In this document: positions 16,248-25,135 of the stretch, one piece after another | Layout: the number at the start of each line of letters is the position of its first letter | Position numbering within the stretch: position 1 is the stretch's first letter | Origin: Agromyces tardus | Lineage (GTDB): Bacteria; Actinomycetota; Actinomycetes; Actinomycetales; Microbacteriaceae | DNA: 64,000 bases | Reading direction: 5' to 3' | Assembly: GCF_003710805.1 (NCBI RefSeq) | Contig: NZ_RHHB01000013.1 | Location: 1-64,000, forward strand | Translations under genes and position numbers: made by a program | The notes under the pieces: generated by a model | The model's database searches: none | Told to the model about the DNA's origin: nothing | What the model saw: only the letters and a program-made list of their open reading frames with translations

Positions 16248-18632
16248 CTACTGGGGCTTGCCGGGACCGTTCCCGTTCCCGTTCCCGTTGTTGCCGCCGT
16301 TCCCGTTGCCCGTGCCGTTGCCGCCGGTCTGCCCCGAATCGGTCGGCGAGGGGGGCTGAGGAGAGAACGTGCCGCCCCACGGGCCCGGTCCCGACTGCGG
16401 CGCCACCGGCCCGAGCGGACCCTCCGTGAACGCGTCGCCGCCGTACTTCGCCGCGGCCACCGACATGACCGCCGGCCACATGCGATGTCGCGCTGTCGCA
16501 GCCTGCCCGGAAGCGAAGTCGATGCCGCGCTGGTTCGCCTCGCCGTTCACGCTGACGACCGCGGCGACGGTCGCCACCTTCGTGCTGGCGCCGACCATCC
16601 ACGTGTCCTTCGCGCCGTCGGTGGTGCCGGTCTTGCCGATGAGCGGCACATGGGGCGACACCGCCTCGTTCGACGCGATCGCCGTGCCGCGCGTCATCAC
16701 CTGCCCCATCGCGGTGTGCATGGCCGCGGCCACCTCGGGCGACACGGACTTCGTGCACGTCGATTTGGGCGGCGGGATCTCCTGGCCGTCGCGCCCCACG
16801 ATCCGGTCGATCGCGATGGGCGAGCAGGTGACGCCGTTGTTCGCGATGCCGGCGAACGCCACCGCCATGCTGAGGGGTGCGACCTCGTTGATCCCGATGA
16901 CCGCGGAGGGCCCCTCGAAGAGCGGATCGCCGTCGGCGCGATGCACGCCGAACGCCTCGGCGGTCTTGCGGATGCCGCAGAGGTCGAGCCGCTTCGCCAT
17001 GCCGATGTAGCCCGTGTTGATCGACCCGACGGTCGACTCGAGGGCGGTGTAGTTGCCGCCCGATTCGTTCGCGTCGTTCCTGGGGTTCCAGTTGCCCGCG
17101 TCCTGCGGCCCGAGGCACGTGTCCTGGAAGATGCCCCAGTTGCTCTTCGGCCGCGAGTCGACCCGCTCCGACAGGGCGTGGCCCTCGTTCAGCCATTCCG
17201 CGAGCGTGAACACCTTGTACGAGGAGCCGGGCTGGAATCCGCTCGACCCGCCCTGCGAGTAGTCGGTGTTGTAGTTGATGCCCGTGTACTGCGGTCCTTG
17301 GGCGAGCACCTCGGGGTCCTGGCTGTAGGTGCGGTTCTGCGCCATGGCGAGCACGCGGCCGGTGCCCACCTGGACGGTCGAGATGACCGCGCCGACGTCC
17401 CAGCCGGGATAGGTCTGCGGCACGTTGTTGGCGATCGCGGTCTCGGCGGCGTTCTGCAGGTCGAGGTCGAGGGTGGTGTAGATCTGGTAGCCGCCGCGAC
17501 GGAAGTTGAGCATCCGCGACTCCTCGTCGTCGCCGAAGATCGGATCGGTCTGCAGGATGTTCTTCACGTAGTCGCAGAAGTACGCGCTGCCTGCGGCGGT
17601 CTGGCACCCGGTGCTCGGCTCCGTGATGGCCGGCTGCACGGGTGTCGCGATCGCCTCGTCGTACTCCGCCTGCGTGATCTTGCGGTCGTCGCGCATGTTC
17701 TTGAGGATGTAGTTCCGGCGGTCGGTGTTCGCGGCGTAGCCGTTCGCCGTGCCGTTCTCGGGGTCGTCGGGCCGGTCGAGCCGGAACTTCGCCGGGTTGT
17801 TGACGATCGCCATGAGCGAGGCCGCCTGTGCCAGCGTGAGGTTCGCCGCCGTCGTGCTGTAGTAGTAGTTCGCCGCGGCCTCGATGCCGTAGACCGTGCC
17901 GCCGAATCCCGCGATGTTGAGGTAGCCGAGCAGGATCTCGCTCTTGCTGTAGCGCTTCTCGACTCCGATGGCGAGGCGCATCTCCTTCAGCTTGCGGTCG
18001 ATGGTGGTCTCGGTGGCGGTGTCGTAGCAGTCGAGCTTGGCCTGCTCGATGAGGGCCGCGCGCTCGTCGCCGGTGAGCGCGGACTTCTCGTCGTCGGTCA
18101 GCCCCACGAGTGCGGTGGTGCCGGCGTCGCGCTCGCACTCCTGCACGCGCACGTTCTTGACGTACTGCTGCGCGATCGAGGACCCGCCCTGCGTCTCGCG
18201 GCCGGTGGCAGTGGTGACGGCGGCCCGCACGGTGCCCTGCAGGTCGACGCCGCCGTGCTCGTAGAAGCGCGGATCCTCGCCCGCGACCGCGGCGTCCTTC
18301 ACGTACTGGTTGACCTGGTCCCACCCGACCTCGATGCGGTTCTGGTCGTAGAACGACGCGAGCAGCGCGACCGAGCCGTCGGTCCGCGTGGCGTAGATGT
18401 CGCTCTTCTCCGAGAGCTCGCCGATCTGGAGGTATCCCGGGAGGTTCTCGAACATCGAGACCGTGCTGGATGTCGCGAGTCCCACGGTGGCGAGCGCCGG
18501 GGTGACCGCGACCGTGAGGAGCATGGCCGCGCTCGCGCTCGCGGCGATGAGGCCCACGAACCCGCCGATGACGCCGGCCGGGGTTCGGGTCTCCGCGAAG
18601 TCGCGGCTTCGCTTGTTGCGCGGCTGCGCCAT
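16248..18632 (-). CDS. Class A penicillin-binding protein (GT51 + transpeptidase)
   Basis: A 794-residue bifunctional peptidoglycan synthase. One transmembrane anchor (residues 20-50) is followed by the glycosyltransferase 51 domain with AGEDPRFYEHGGVD and the GGSSIAQQYVKN motif. The transpeptidase domain contains the active Ser in PGSSYK (SxxK), the SxN-like GSINTG and GKTGTTDGAKDTW (KTG). The C-terminus is a Gly/Asn-rich tail from hexanucleotide repeats. The ATG has GGGAGG at 6 nt. It would polymerise and cross-link wall glycan outside the membrane. Transcribed with the membrane protein and lipoprotein genes downstream is possible but the 101-bp gap leaves room for another promoter. Confidence 0.95.
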   Translation of the reverse strand: MAQPRNKRSRDFAETRTPAGVIGGFVGLIAASASAAMLLTVAVTPALATVGLATSSTVSMFENLPGYLQIGELSEKSDIYATRTDGSVALLASFYDQNRIEVGWDQVNQYVKDAAVAGEDPRFYEHGGVDLQGTVRAAVTTATGRETQGGSSIAQQYVKNVRVQECERDAGTTALVGLTDDEKSALTGDERAALIEQAKLDCYDTATETTIDRKLKEMRLAIGVEKRYSKSEILLGYLNIAGFGGTVYGIEAAANYYYSTTAANLTLAQAASLMAIVNNPAKFRLDRPDDPENGTANGYAANTDRRNYILKNMRDDRKITQAEYDEAIATPVQPAITEPSTGCQTAAGSAYFCDYVKNILQTDPIFGDDEESRMLNFRRGGYQIYTTLDLDLQNAAETAIANNVPQTYPGWDVGAVISTVQVGTGRVLAMAQNRTYSQDPEVLAQGPQYTGINYNTDYSQGGSSGFQPGSSYKVFTLAEWLNEGHALSERVDSRPKSNWGIFQDTCLGPQDAGNWNPRNDANESGGNYTALESTVGSINTGYIGMAKRLDLCGIRKTAEAFGVHRADGDPLFEGPSAVIGINEVAPLSMAVAFAGIANNGVTCSPIAIDRIVGRDGQEIPPPKSTCTKSVSPEVAAAMHTAMGQVMTRGTAIASNEAVSPHVPLIGKTGTTDGAKDTWMVGASTKVATVAAVVSVNGEANQRGIDFASGQAATARHRMWPAVMSVAAAKYGGDAFTEGPLGPVAPQSGPGPWGGTFSPQPPSPTDSGQTGGNGTGNGNGGNNGNGNGNGPGKPQ
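16266..16340. repeat. Degenerate hexamer repeat encoding the PBP Gly/Asn tail
   Basis: A run built on CCCGTT (plus strand) units, several perfect near 16271-16290 and interrupted versions to 16340. All steps are multiples of three, so slippage would change tail length but not frame. Confidence 0.75.
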
Positions 18633-18830
18633 CGATCACCTCCCGCCTGCGACCGATCCGATGCCGCCGGTACCCGACCGGAGGAGCTCCGCTCGGTGTC
18701 GTCCACCTCAATGCAACCGCAGCGCCGGACGGATGTCCAGCGTCGCGGGCGGCGCGCCCGAGCGGATCGCCGACGAGCGCGTGCGGGCACGGGACGCGGC
18801 AGGAGACGAGCCTGCCCCGGACATGGGAAA

Positions 18831-18848
18831 GGCCCGGAAAACCGGGCC
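18831..18848 (-). terminator. Terminator of tRNA-Gln
   Basis: Stem GGCCCGG/CCGGGCC with an AAAA loop (TTTT on the transcribed strand) followed by TTTCCC on the minus strand. It lies 20 bp past the tRNA-Gln 3' end. Confidence 0.75.
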
Positions 18849-18868
18849 GCTTCTCACTTCATCTACTG

Positions 18869-18940
18869 CTGGGGTACCTGGACTCGAACCAAGAACAACT
18901 GAACCAGAATCAGCCGTGTTGCCAATTACACCATACCCCA
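18869..18940 (-). tRNA. tRNA-Gln (anticodon CUG)
   Basis: The minus strand reads TGGGGTATGGTGTAATTGG at the 5' end. The acceptor stem TGGGGTA/TACCCCA closes, the anticodon loop TTCTGGT gives CUG, and the T loop is TTCGAGT. 72 nt; CCA is not encoded. The U1-A72 weak first pair is typical of tRNA-Gln. It lies 114 bp downstream of gltX. Confidence 0.96.
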
Positions 18941-19054
18941 ATGGCCCCAGACCGAAGTCCCGGGCCGACATGTAACTCTAGCCTACGGGCGCACGCCGTC
19001 CAAACTGAGGCGACCTCGACGCCGTGCGCCCGCAGGCTGTCCTGCGACGGCTGC

Positions 19055-20566
19055 TCAGCGCATCGACGCGAGGCGGTCGATGCGGTCGAGCGACTCGATC
19101 TTGCCGAGGATCTGCATCGACTCGAAGAGCGGGGGCGACACGCGCCGACCCGAGATCGCCGTGCGCACCGGGCCGAAGGCGACGCGCGGCTTGAGCCCCA
19201 GGCCGTCGACGAGGGCGTCGCGCAACGCCTCCTCGATCTCGGCGTGCGTCCACGACTCGGCGGGCAGCCGGTCGAGCGCCTCGCGCGCGGCGGCGAGCAC
19301 CGCCGGCGCGTCGGCGGGCAGGGCGGCGACGGCGGCCTCGTCGTACTCGAGGCCCGCGGCATCCGTGAACAGGAAGCCGAGCATGCCGGGCGCCTCTCCC
19401 AGCAGGCCGATGCGCTCCTGCACGAGGGGGGCCGCCTCGACGAGCACCGCCTCGTGCGCCGGTTCGATCGGCGTCGACACCGCGCCGGCGGCCTGCAGGT
19501 AGGGCACCGTGCGCGCTGTGAAGTCCTCGACGGGCAGGCGACGGATGTGGTCGCCGTTGATCGCCTCGGCCTTCTTGAGGTCGAAGCGCGCGGGGTTGGG
19601 GTTGACGTCCGCGACGTCGAACGCCTCGACGAGCTCCTCCCGCGAGAACACGTCGCGGTCGGCCGAGAAGCCCCAGCCGAGGAGCGCGAGGTAGTTCACG
19701 AGGCCCTCGGGGATGAAGCCGCGGTCGCGGTGGTGGAACAGGTTCGACTCGGGGTCGCGCTTCGAGAGCTTCTTGTTGCCCTCGCCCATGACGTAGGGCA
19801 GGTGGCCGAACCGCGGGATGTACTGCGCCACGCCGATGTCGATGAGCGCGTGGTACAGCGCGATCTGGCGCGGGGTCGACGAGAGCAGGTCCTCGCCGCG
19901 CAGCACGTGCGTGATGCCCATGAGCGCGTCGTCGACCGGGTTCACGAACGTGTAGAGCGGCGCGCCGTTGGGTCGCACGAGCACGAAGTCGGTCGTGTTG
20001 CCGGCCGGGAAGTTGATCTCGCCGCGCACGAGGTCGTCGAAGCCGAAGTCGACGTCGGGCACTCGCAGCCGCAGCGCCGGCTCGCGGCCCTCGGCGCGGT
20101 AGGCGGCACGCTGCTCGTCGGTGAGGTCGCGGTCGAAGTTGTCGTAGCCGAACTGCTTCGGGCGCCCGGCCGCCTCGTTGCGCGCGTCGATCTCCTCGGC
20201 GGTCGAGAAGCTCTCGTAGAGGTGCCCCGCCTCCTTCAGCCGCGCGATGATGTCGGCGTAGATGTCGTACCGCTGCGACTGCCGGTACGGGGCGTGGGGT
20301 CCGCCCACGCCGATGCCCTCGTCCCACTCGAGACCGAGCCAGGTGAGCGCCTCGACGATCTGCTCGTAGCTCTCCTCGGTGTCGCGCGCGGCATCCGTGT
20401 CCTCGATGCGGAAGACGAACGTGCCGCCCGTGTGCCGCGCGTACGCCCAGTTGAAGAGGGCGGTGCGCACGAGGCCCACGTGGGGCGTGCCGGTGGGTGA
20501 AGGGCAGAAGCGCACGCGGATGTCGCTGCCGCTCGCGGTCGTGGTGGGGGGGATCGTGTCAGACAT
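19055..20566 (-). CDS. gltX: Glutamyl-tRNA synthetase
   Basis: A 503-residue class I synthetase, normal length. HIGH-type motif [11 protein letters not shown] lies at about residue 21 and KMSKS-type KLSKRD near 240, with the Glu-specific segment [17 protein letters not shown] between. It attaches Glu to tRNA-Glu. In actinobacteria this enzyme is typically non-discriminating and also charges tRNA-Gln, which GatCAB then amidates; tRNA-Gln lies just downstream. The ATG at 20566 is chosen over a TTG at 20575. The start lies inside the 3' end of the LysR gene (8-bp overlap), suggesting coupled expression. Confidence 0.97.
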   Translation of the reverse strand: MSDTIPPTTTASGSDIRVRFCPSPTGTPHVGLVRTALFNWAYARHTGGTFVFRIEDTDAARDTEESYEQIVEALTWLGLEWDEGIGVGGPHAPYRQSQRYDIYADIIARLKEAGHLYESFSTAEEIDARNEAAGRPKQFGYDNFDRDLTDEQRAAYRAEGREPALRLRVPDVDFGFDDLVRGEINFPAGNTTDFVLVRPNGAPLYTFVNPVDDALMGITHVLRGEDLLSSTPRQIALYHALIDIGVAQYIPRFGHLPYVMGEGNKKLSKRDPESNLFHHRDRGFIPEGLVNYLALLGWGFSADRDVFSREELVEAFDVADVNPNPARFDLKKAEAINGDHIRRLPVEDFTARTVPYLQAAGAVSTPIEPAHEAVLVEAAPLVQERIGLLGEAPGMLGFLFTDAAGLEYDEAAVAALPADAPAVLAAAREALDRLPAESWTHAEIEEALRDALVDGLGLKPRVAFGPVRTAISGRRVSPPLFESMQILGKIESLDRIDRLASMR

Positions 20567-21599
20567 CGGTTCCAATCGTAGGGCCCGCGGCTGGGGCCCG
20601 CGTGGGAGCGCCGGCCGCGTCGCGATCGCTCGAGATCAGGTCGCGGTCGCGTCCGTGCTCGCGCTGCGCGACGAGGCGGGCGAGCACCTCGGCGGCCACG
20701 GCGACGGCGGGCACGCCCGTGGCGCCGCGTGCGGCGACGAGGTGCACGGTGCGGCGGTCCTCGCCTGCGGTCTCCCGCACGACGACGCCCGCCCGCGCGC
20801 CGGCCGACTGGATCGCGAGCCCGGGCAGCACCGCGACCCCGAGGCCGCTCGCCACCATCTCCTCGACGGCCACGAAGTTGTCGGTCTCGACGGCGATGCG
20901 CGGGGCGAAGCCCGCGGCGTCGCACAGCTCCAGCAGGTGGCCGCGACAGCGGGGGCATCCGGCGATCCAGCGCTCCTCGGCGAGGCCCGCGAGCTCGACC
21001 CGGCCACCGGCGGCGAGCGGATGCCCCTGCGGCAGCACGACGTGCATGCGGTCGCTGCCGAGCGTGCGCACCTCGAGGCCGCGCGCGCTCTCTCCGTGCG
21101 GGTCGCCCCGGTCGCCGGGGTAGCTGAAGGTGAGGGCGAGGTCGGCGCGGTCCTCGCGCACGGCGGCGACGGCCTCGGGCGGCTCGGCCTCGACGAAGCT
21201 CACGACGACCCCCGGATGCCGCGACGCCATCACCGCCATGAACTCCGGCACGATCGTGGGCGACGCCGACGGGAACGCCGTGAGCCGCACCCGACCCGAT
21301 CGGAGTCCTCGGAGCGCCGCGAGCTCGCCACCTGCCGCCTCGATGGCCGTCGCCACTGCAGCGCCGTGCCGTGCGAGCACGCGGCCGGCGGCAGTGAGGC
21401 GGATGCCGCGGCCGGTGCGCTCGACGAGCGCCATGCCCGCGCGCGCCTCGGCGCGGCGGAGCTGTTGGCTCATCGCGGGCTGGCTGTAGCCGAGCGCGGC
21501 CGCCGCCGCCGTGATCGACCCGTGGTCGGCGATGGCCCGCATCGCGCCCAGGCTCGCGGCGTCGAGCTCGTGCTGGAGGGCGGGTTCGTCGACGGTCAT
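20559..21599 (-). CDS. LysR-family transcriptional regulator
   Basis: A 346-residue LTTR. The N-terminal winged helix-turn-helix is visible ([31 protein letters not shown]), quoted here as [20 protein letters not shown]. The periplasmic-binding-like effector domain follows from about residue 100, with a Cys cluster GCPRCRGH near 215. It diverges from the class-V aminotransferase gene across a T-N11-A box only 8 bp from its own start, the usual arrangement for autoregulation plus target control. Its stop overlaps gltX. Effector unknown. Confidence 0.92.
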   Translation of the reverse strand: MTVDEPALQHELDAASLGAMRAIADHGSITAAAAALGYSQPAMSQQLRRAEARAGMALVERTGRGIRLTAAGRVLARHGAAVATAIEAAGGELAALRGLRSGRVRLTAFPSASPTIVPEFMAVMASRHPGVVVSFVEAEPPEAVAAVREDRADLALTFSYPGDRGDPHGESARGLEVRTLGSDRMHVVLPQGHPLAAGGRVELAGLAEERWIAGCPRCRGHLLELCDAAGFAPRIAVETDNFVAVEEMVASGLGVAVLPGLAIQSAGARAGVVVRETAGEDRRTVHLVAARGATGVPAVAVAAEVLARLVAQREHGRDRDLISSDRDAAGAPTRAPAAGPTIGTDV

Positions 21600-21606
21600 G
21601 CTCGAT

Positions 21607-21623
21607 CATAAGCACCCCTTATG
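21607..21623. promoter_or_regulatory. LysR-type T-N11-A operator
   Basis: Perfect inverted repeat CATAAG-N5-CTTATG; its inner T and A are separated by exactly 11 bases, the LTTR consensus. It lies 7 bp upstream of the LysR start codon and 56 bp before the preferred aminotransferase ATG. Confidence 0.75.
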
Positions 21624-21679
21624 GAATGGATGCGAAAGTGGGCCTCGACGAATCGCTCCGTCGCGAGGACGCTGGAGGC

Positions 21680-22744
21680 ATGCAGACCACGGCGACTCCT
21701 CCGCACACGGGGACCCTGCTCCCCGACCCGCGCTTCCCGGGTGCCCGCGGCTACCTCGCGGCGTGCACCCTCGGCATCCCGTCGCTCGCCACCGTCGACG
21801 CGCTCGAGCGCGACCTCCGAACCTGGCGCGACGGCCGTGCGAGCGCGGCCGAGTACACGGGCATCGTCGAGCGCGCCCGCGGGCACGCGGCCGCCCTCCT
21901 CGGCACCGACGCCGAGCACGTCGCGCTCGGGTCCCAGGTCTCGGTCTTCACGGCGCTCGCTGCGGCATCCGCCCCCGCCGGCGCGGAGGTGGTGTGCGTC
22001 GACGGCGACTTCAGCTCGGTCGTGGCCCCGTTCCTCGCCCGCGGCGACCTGCGCGTCCGGCACGTGCCGCTCGACGAGCTCGCCGTGGCGATCGGCCCGT
22101 CGACCTGGCTCGTGGCGTTCTCGCTCGTGCAGTCCGCGACGGGCGAGGTCGCCGACGCGGCATCCGCCATCGCCGCAGCCCGCACGGCCGGGGCGCTCAC
22201 GCTCGTCGACACGACCCAGGCCACCGGATGGCTCCGCACCGACGACCTCGGGGCCGACCTCGTCGTGTGCCACGCCTACAAGTGGCTCTCCGCCCCGCGC
22301 GGGGCGGCGTTCCTGGCCGCGTCCGACCGCGCCGTCGACGAGCTCACGCCGCTCACGGCCGGCTGGTACTCGGGCGAGGACCCGTGGGCGTCGTGCTACG
22401 GGCCCGAACTGCACCTCGCACGCGGCGCCCGGCGCTTCGAGGTCTCCCCCGCCTGGCCGGCGTGGGTCGGCGCCGAGCCCGCGCTCGCGCTCGCGGCGTC
22501 GCTCGACATCGAGGCGGTGCGACGGCACGACGTCGGGCTCGCGAACGCGTTCCGGGCCCGGCTCGGGCTCGCGGCATCCGACAGCGCCATCGTCACCTGG
22601 CCCGACGCCGACGGGAGCGACCTCGCCGCCCTCACCGCGGCGGGGCTCACCGCGTCGGGGCGGGCCGGACGCGCACGGGTCGCCTTCCACACGTGGAACG
22701 ACGACGAGGACGTGGAGCTCGCCGCCCGCGCGCTGGGGCGCTGA
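21680..22744 (+). CDS. Class V aminotransferase-fold PLP enzyme
   Basis: About 354 residues, cysteine desulfurase/kynureninase-like fold type I. The PLP lysine is in CHAYKWLSAPRG (about residue 205), preceded by LVDTTQATGW, with the Asp that contacts the pyridine N. The N-terminal LPDPRFPGARGYLAACTLG is typical of the actinobacterial group. It would act on an amino acid or amine; substrate unknown. Start is uncertain: the ATG at 21680 has GGAGG only 1 nt away, while an in-frame ATG at 21626 would add 18 poorly conserved-looking residues. Controlled presumably by the divergent LysR. Confidence 0.87.
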   Translation: MQTTATPPHTGTLLPDPRFPGARGYLAACTLGIPSLATVDALERDLRTWRDGRASAAEYTGIVERARGHAAALLGTDAEHVALGSQVSVFTALAAASAPAGAEVVCVDGDFSSVVAPFLARGDLRVRHVPLDELAVAIGPSTWLVAFSLVQSATGEVADAASAIAAARTAGALTLVDTTQATGWLRTDDLGADLVVCHAYKWLSAPRGAAFLAASDRAVDELTPLTAGWYSGEDPWASCYGPELHLARGARRFEVSPAWPAWVGAEPALALAASLDIEAVRRHDVGLANAFRARLGLAASDSAIVTWPDADGSDLAALTAAGLTASGRAGRARVAFHTWNDDEDVELAARALGR

Positions 22745-22751
22745 CAACCGA

Positions 22752-22776
22752 GGTCGCCACCGGCGGGTCGGCGACC
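22752..22776. terminator. Possible terminator between convergent genes
   Basis: A 7-bp stem GGTCGCC/GGCGACC with an 11-nt loop in the 42-bp gap between the aminotransferase and FAH genes. No T tract; weak. Confidence 0.35.
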
Positions 22777-22786
22777 GCGCCCCGCG

Positions 22787-23557
22787 CTAGGCCGAGCGCA
22801 CCGGGTTCGAGAGCGTGCCGAGGCCCGTGACCGTGACCTCGACCGTGTCGCCCGCCACGATGGGCCCCACGCCGGCCGGCGTGCCGGTGAGGATGACGTC
22901 GCCCGGGAGCAGCGTGAAGACCGCCGACGCGTACGCGACGATCGCCGGGATCGAGTGCACCATGTCGGCGAGCCGGCCGTGCTGCAGGCGCTCGCCGTTC
23001 ACGCTCGTGTCGATCGTGCCGTGCTCGAGGTCGAGCTCGGTGTCGATCACGGGTCCGAGCGGGCAGAAGGTGTCGAAGCCCTTCGCGCGCGTCCACTGGC
23101 CGTCGCGGCGCTGCAGGTCGCGGGCCGTCACGTCGTTGGCGATCGTGTAGCCGAAGATGACGGATGCGGCATCCGCCTCGCTCACCCGGCGCGCGATGCG
23201 CCCGATCACGACGGCCAGCTCGCCCTCGAACTCGACCCGCTCGCTCTCGGGCGGGAGCACGATCGCGTCGCCGGGCCCGACGACCGAGGTGTTGGGCTTG
23301 AGGAAGAGCAGCGGCTCGGCCGGCGCCTCGCCGCCCATCTCGGCGGCGTGCTCGTGGTAGTTCTTGCCGACGGCCACGACCTTCGACCGCGGGATCACCG
23401 GAGCGAGGAGCTTCGCATCGGTGAACGGCACGCGCTCGCCCGTGGGGTCGTAGCCCGCGAACAGCGGGTCGGACTTCAGCACGACGAGCTCGTGCTCCTC
23501 TTCGTCGACGATGCCGTAGGCGATGGTCTCGCCGTGCGAGAAGCGCGCGATCTTCAT
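22787..23557 (-). CDS. Fumarylacetoacetate hydrolase family protein
   Basis: A 256-residue FAH-fold enzyme. Motifs: [31 protein letters not shown] (metal-binding Glu residues), [14 protein letters not shown] and [14 protein letters not shown]. Members hydrolyse or decarboxylate beta-diketo or oxo-acids with Mg2+; substrate not deducible. It starts 9 bp after the GNAT stop, so it ends the leuB-ilvE-GNAT-FAH unit. In many actinobacteria FAH directly precedes gltX; here the LysR/aminotransferase pair lies between. Confidence 0.92.
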   Translation of the reverse strand: MKIARFSHGETIAYGIVDEEEHELVVLKSDPLFAGYDPTGERVPFTDAKLLAPVIPRSKVVAVGKNYHEHAAEMGGEAPAEPLLFLKPNTSVVGPGDAIVLPPESERVEFEGELAVVIGRIARRVSEADAASVIFGYTIANDVTARDLQRRDGQWTRAKGFDTFCPLGPVIDTELDLEHGTIDTSVNGERLQHGRLADMVHSIPAIVAYASAVFTLLPGDVILTGTPAGVGPIVAGDTVEVTVTGLGTLSNPVRSA

Positions 23558-23566
23558 GCAGCCAGC

Positions 23567-23995
23567 CTACGGCGCGGTGTCGGGGATGAGCCGCTTGCCC
23601 AGGCTCACCGCGTCGTCGGGCTCGTAGCCGAGCGTGCGGTACCACTCGATGACGCCGGCATTGGTCGACCGTACCTGCAGGTTGAGCTTCGGGCAGCCGC
23701 GCTCGGCGAGCAGGCGCTCGGCCTCGTGCATGAGCGCGCGCCCGAGACCCGTGCCGCGCCGCGCCTCGTCGACGGCGAGGTAGTTGACCCAGCCGCGGTG
23801 GCCGTCGTAGCCGACCATCGCCGTGCCGACGACGGATGCCTCGTGCTCGGCGACGAGGAAGAGCTCGGGCTGCACGGTGAGCTTGCGCTCGATGTCTCGG
23901 TACGGATCGTTCCAGGGCACGACGAGGCCGGCGTCACGCCAGAGCGCGACGACGGCCTCGGTGTCGTCCCCGTGGAACGGGCGGATGCGCGTCAC
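23567..23995 (-). CDS. GNAT acetyltransferase (YpeA-like)
   Basis: A 142-residue N-acetyltransferase. The acetyl-CoA-binding motif A is RRGTGLGRALMHEAERLL, preceded by VNYLAVDEA and followed by LNLQVRSTNAGVIEWYRTLGY. This matches YpeA-type proteins with a C-terminal TYR-containing strand. The GTG start overlaps the ilvE stop (GTGA), so it is co-translated with it. Substrate unknown. Confidence 0.9.
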   Translation of the reverse strand: MTRIRPFHGDDTEAVVALWRDAGLVVPWNDPYRDIERKLTVQPELFLVAEHEASVVGTAMVGYDGHRGWVNYLAVDEARRGTGLGRALMHEAERLLAERGCPKLNLQVRSTNAGVIEWYRTLGYEPDDAVSLGKRLIPDTAP

Positions 23996-25110
23996 GCGTC
24001 GAGACGCAGCAACCAGCCGTGCCGGTCCTCGACGCGGCCGTACTGGATGCCCGTGAGCTCCTCGCGCAGCGACAGGGCGAGCTCGGATGCCTCGGGGCCC
24101 CCGTGCACGATCTCGAAGTCCTCGGCGAGCAGGCGGCCGATGGGCGTGATCACCGCGGCGGTGCCGCACGCGAACGCGCCGACGATCTCGCCGGATGCCG
24201 CACCCTCGCGCCACTCGTCGATCGTCACCTTGCGGCTCTCGACGGTGTGGCCGCGGTCCTTCGCGAGCTGCAGGACCGAGTCGCGCGTGATCCCCTCGAG
24301 GATCGAGTCCGACTCGGGCGTCACGAGGGTGCCGTCGCGGTAGACGAGCACGAGGTTCATGCCGCCGAGCTCCTCGAGGTACTTCCCCTCGTCGAGGAAC
24401 AGCACCTGCTGGCATCCGTGCTGGGCCGCCTCGGCCTGCGGCAGCAGGCTCGACGCGTAGTTGCCGCCGGTCTTCGCCGCACCCGTGCCGCCCTTGCCGG
24501 CGCGCGCGTACTTCGTGGAGAGCCAGATCGACACGGGCTGCACGCCGCCGTGGAAGTAGGCGCCGGCCGGGCTCGCGATGAGGTAGTAGGCGACCTTCTT
24601 CGCGGGGCGCACCCCGAGGAACGCCTCCTTGGCGAACATGAACGGTCGCAGGTACAGGCTCGTCTCGGGCGCCGAGGGCACCCACGCGCCGTCGACCGCG
24701 ACGAGCTGCCGGATGGAGTCGATGAAGTACTCGCTCGGCAGCTCGGGCAGGGCGAGGCGCGCAGCCGAGCGCTGCATGCGCGCGGCGTTCTCGTAGGGGC
24801 GGAAGGTCCAGACGGAGCCGTCGGCGTGACGGTAGGCCTTGAGCCCCTCGAAGATCTCCTGGGCGTAGTGCAGCACCGCGGCCGACGGCTCGAGCTGGAT
24901 CGGACCGTAGGGCGAGACACGCGGACGGTGCCACCCGCCCTTCTCCGACCAGCAGATGTCGACCATGTGGTCGGTGAAGTGGTTGCCGAAGCCGGGGTCG
25001 GCGAGGATCGCGTCGCGCTCGGCGTCGCTCTTCGCGTTCTCGTTTCGGGTGATCGCCCAGGTGAGGCCGGCCGGCGACGGGGCCTGCAGGGTGAGGTTCG
25101 TGGTGGTCAT
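23992..25110 (-). CDS. ilvE: Branched-chain amino acid aminotransferase
   Basis: A 372-residue fold-type IV PLP enzyme that makes the last step of Leu, Ile and Val synthesis. The PLP lysine is in AAKTGGNYASSLL (about residue 200); EIFEGLKAYR near residue 80 and ITRDSVLQLA/ACGTAAVITPIG in the C-terminal half are family signatures. Length is typical of the actinobacterial type. Start supported by AAGGAGG at 5 nt. It lies 25 bp after leuB. Confidence 0.96.
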   Translation of the reverse strand: MTTTNLTLQAPSPAGLTWAITRNENAKSDAERDAILADPGFGNHFTDHMVDICWSEKGGWHRPRVSPYGPIQLEPSAAVLHYAQEIFEGLKAYRHADGSVWTFRPYENAARMQRSAARLALPELPSEYFIDSIRQLVAVDGAWVPSAPETSLYLRPFMFAKEAFLGVRPAKKVAYYLIASPAGAYFHGGVQPVSIWLSTKYARAGKGGTGAAKTGGNYASSLLPQAEAAQHGCQQVLFLDEGKYLEELGGMNLVLVYRDGTLVTPESDSILEGITRDSVLQLAKDRGHTVESRKVTIDEWREGAASGEIVGAFACGTAAVITPIGRLLAEDFEIVHGGPEASELALSLREELTGIQYGRVEDRHGWLLRLDA

Positions 25111-25135
25111 CGTGTCCTCCTTCGGAACGGAGTGG

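Noticed and set aside
20880-20990. CPRC cysteine cluster in the LysR protein as a redox or metal sensor
   Set aside because: Similar Cys-x2-Cys segments are common in actinobacterial LysR proteins; no further support here.
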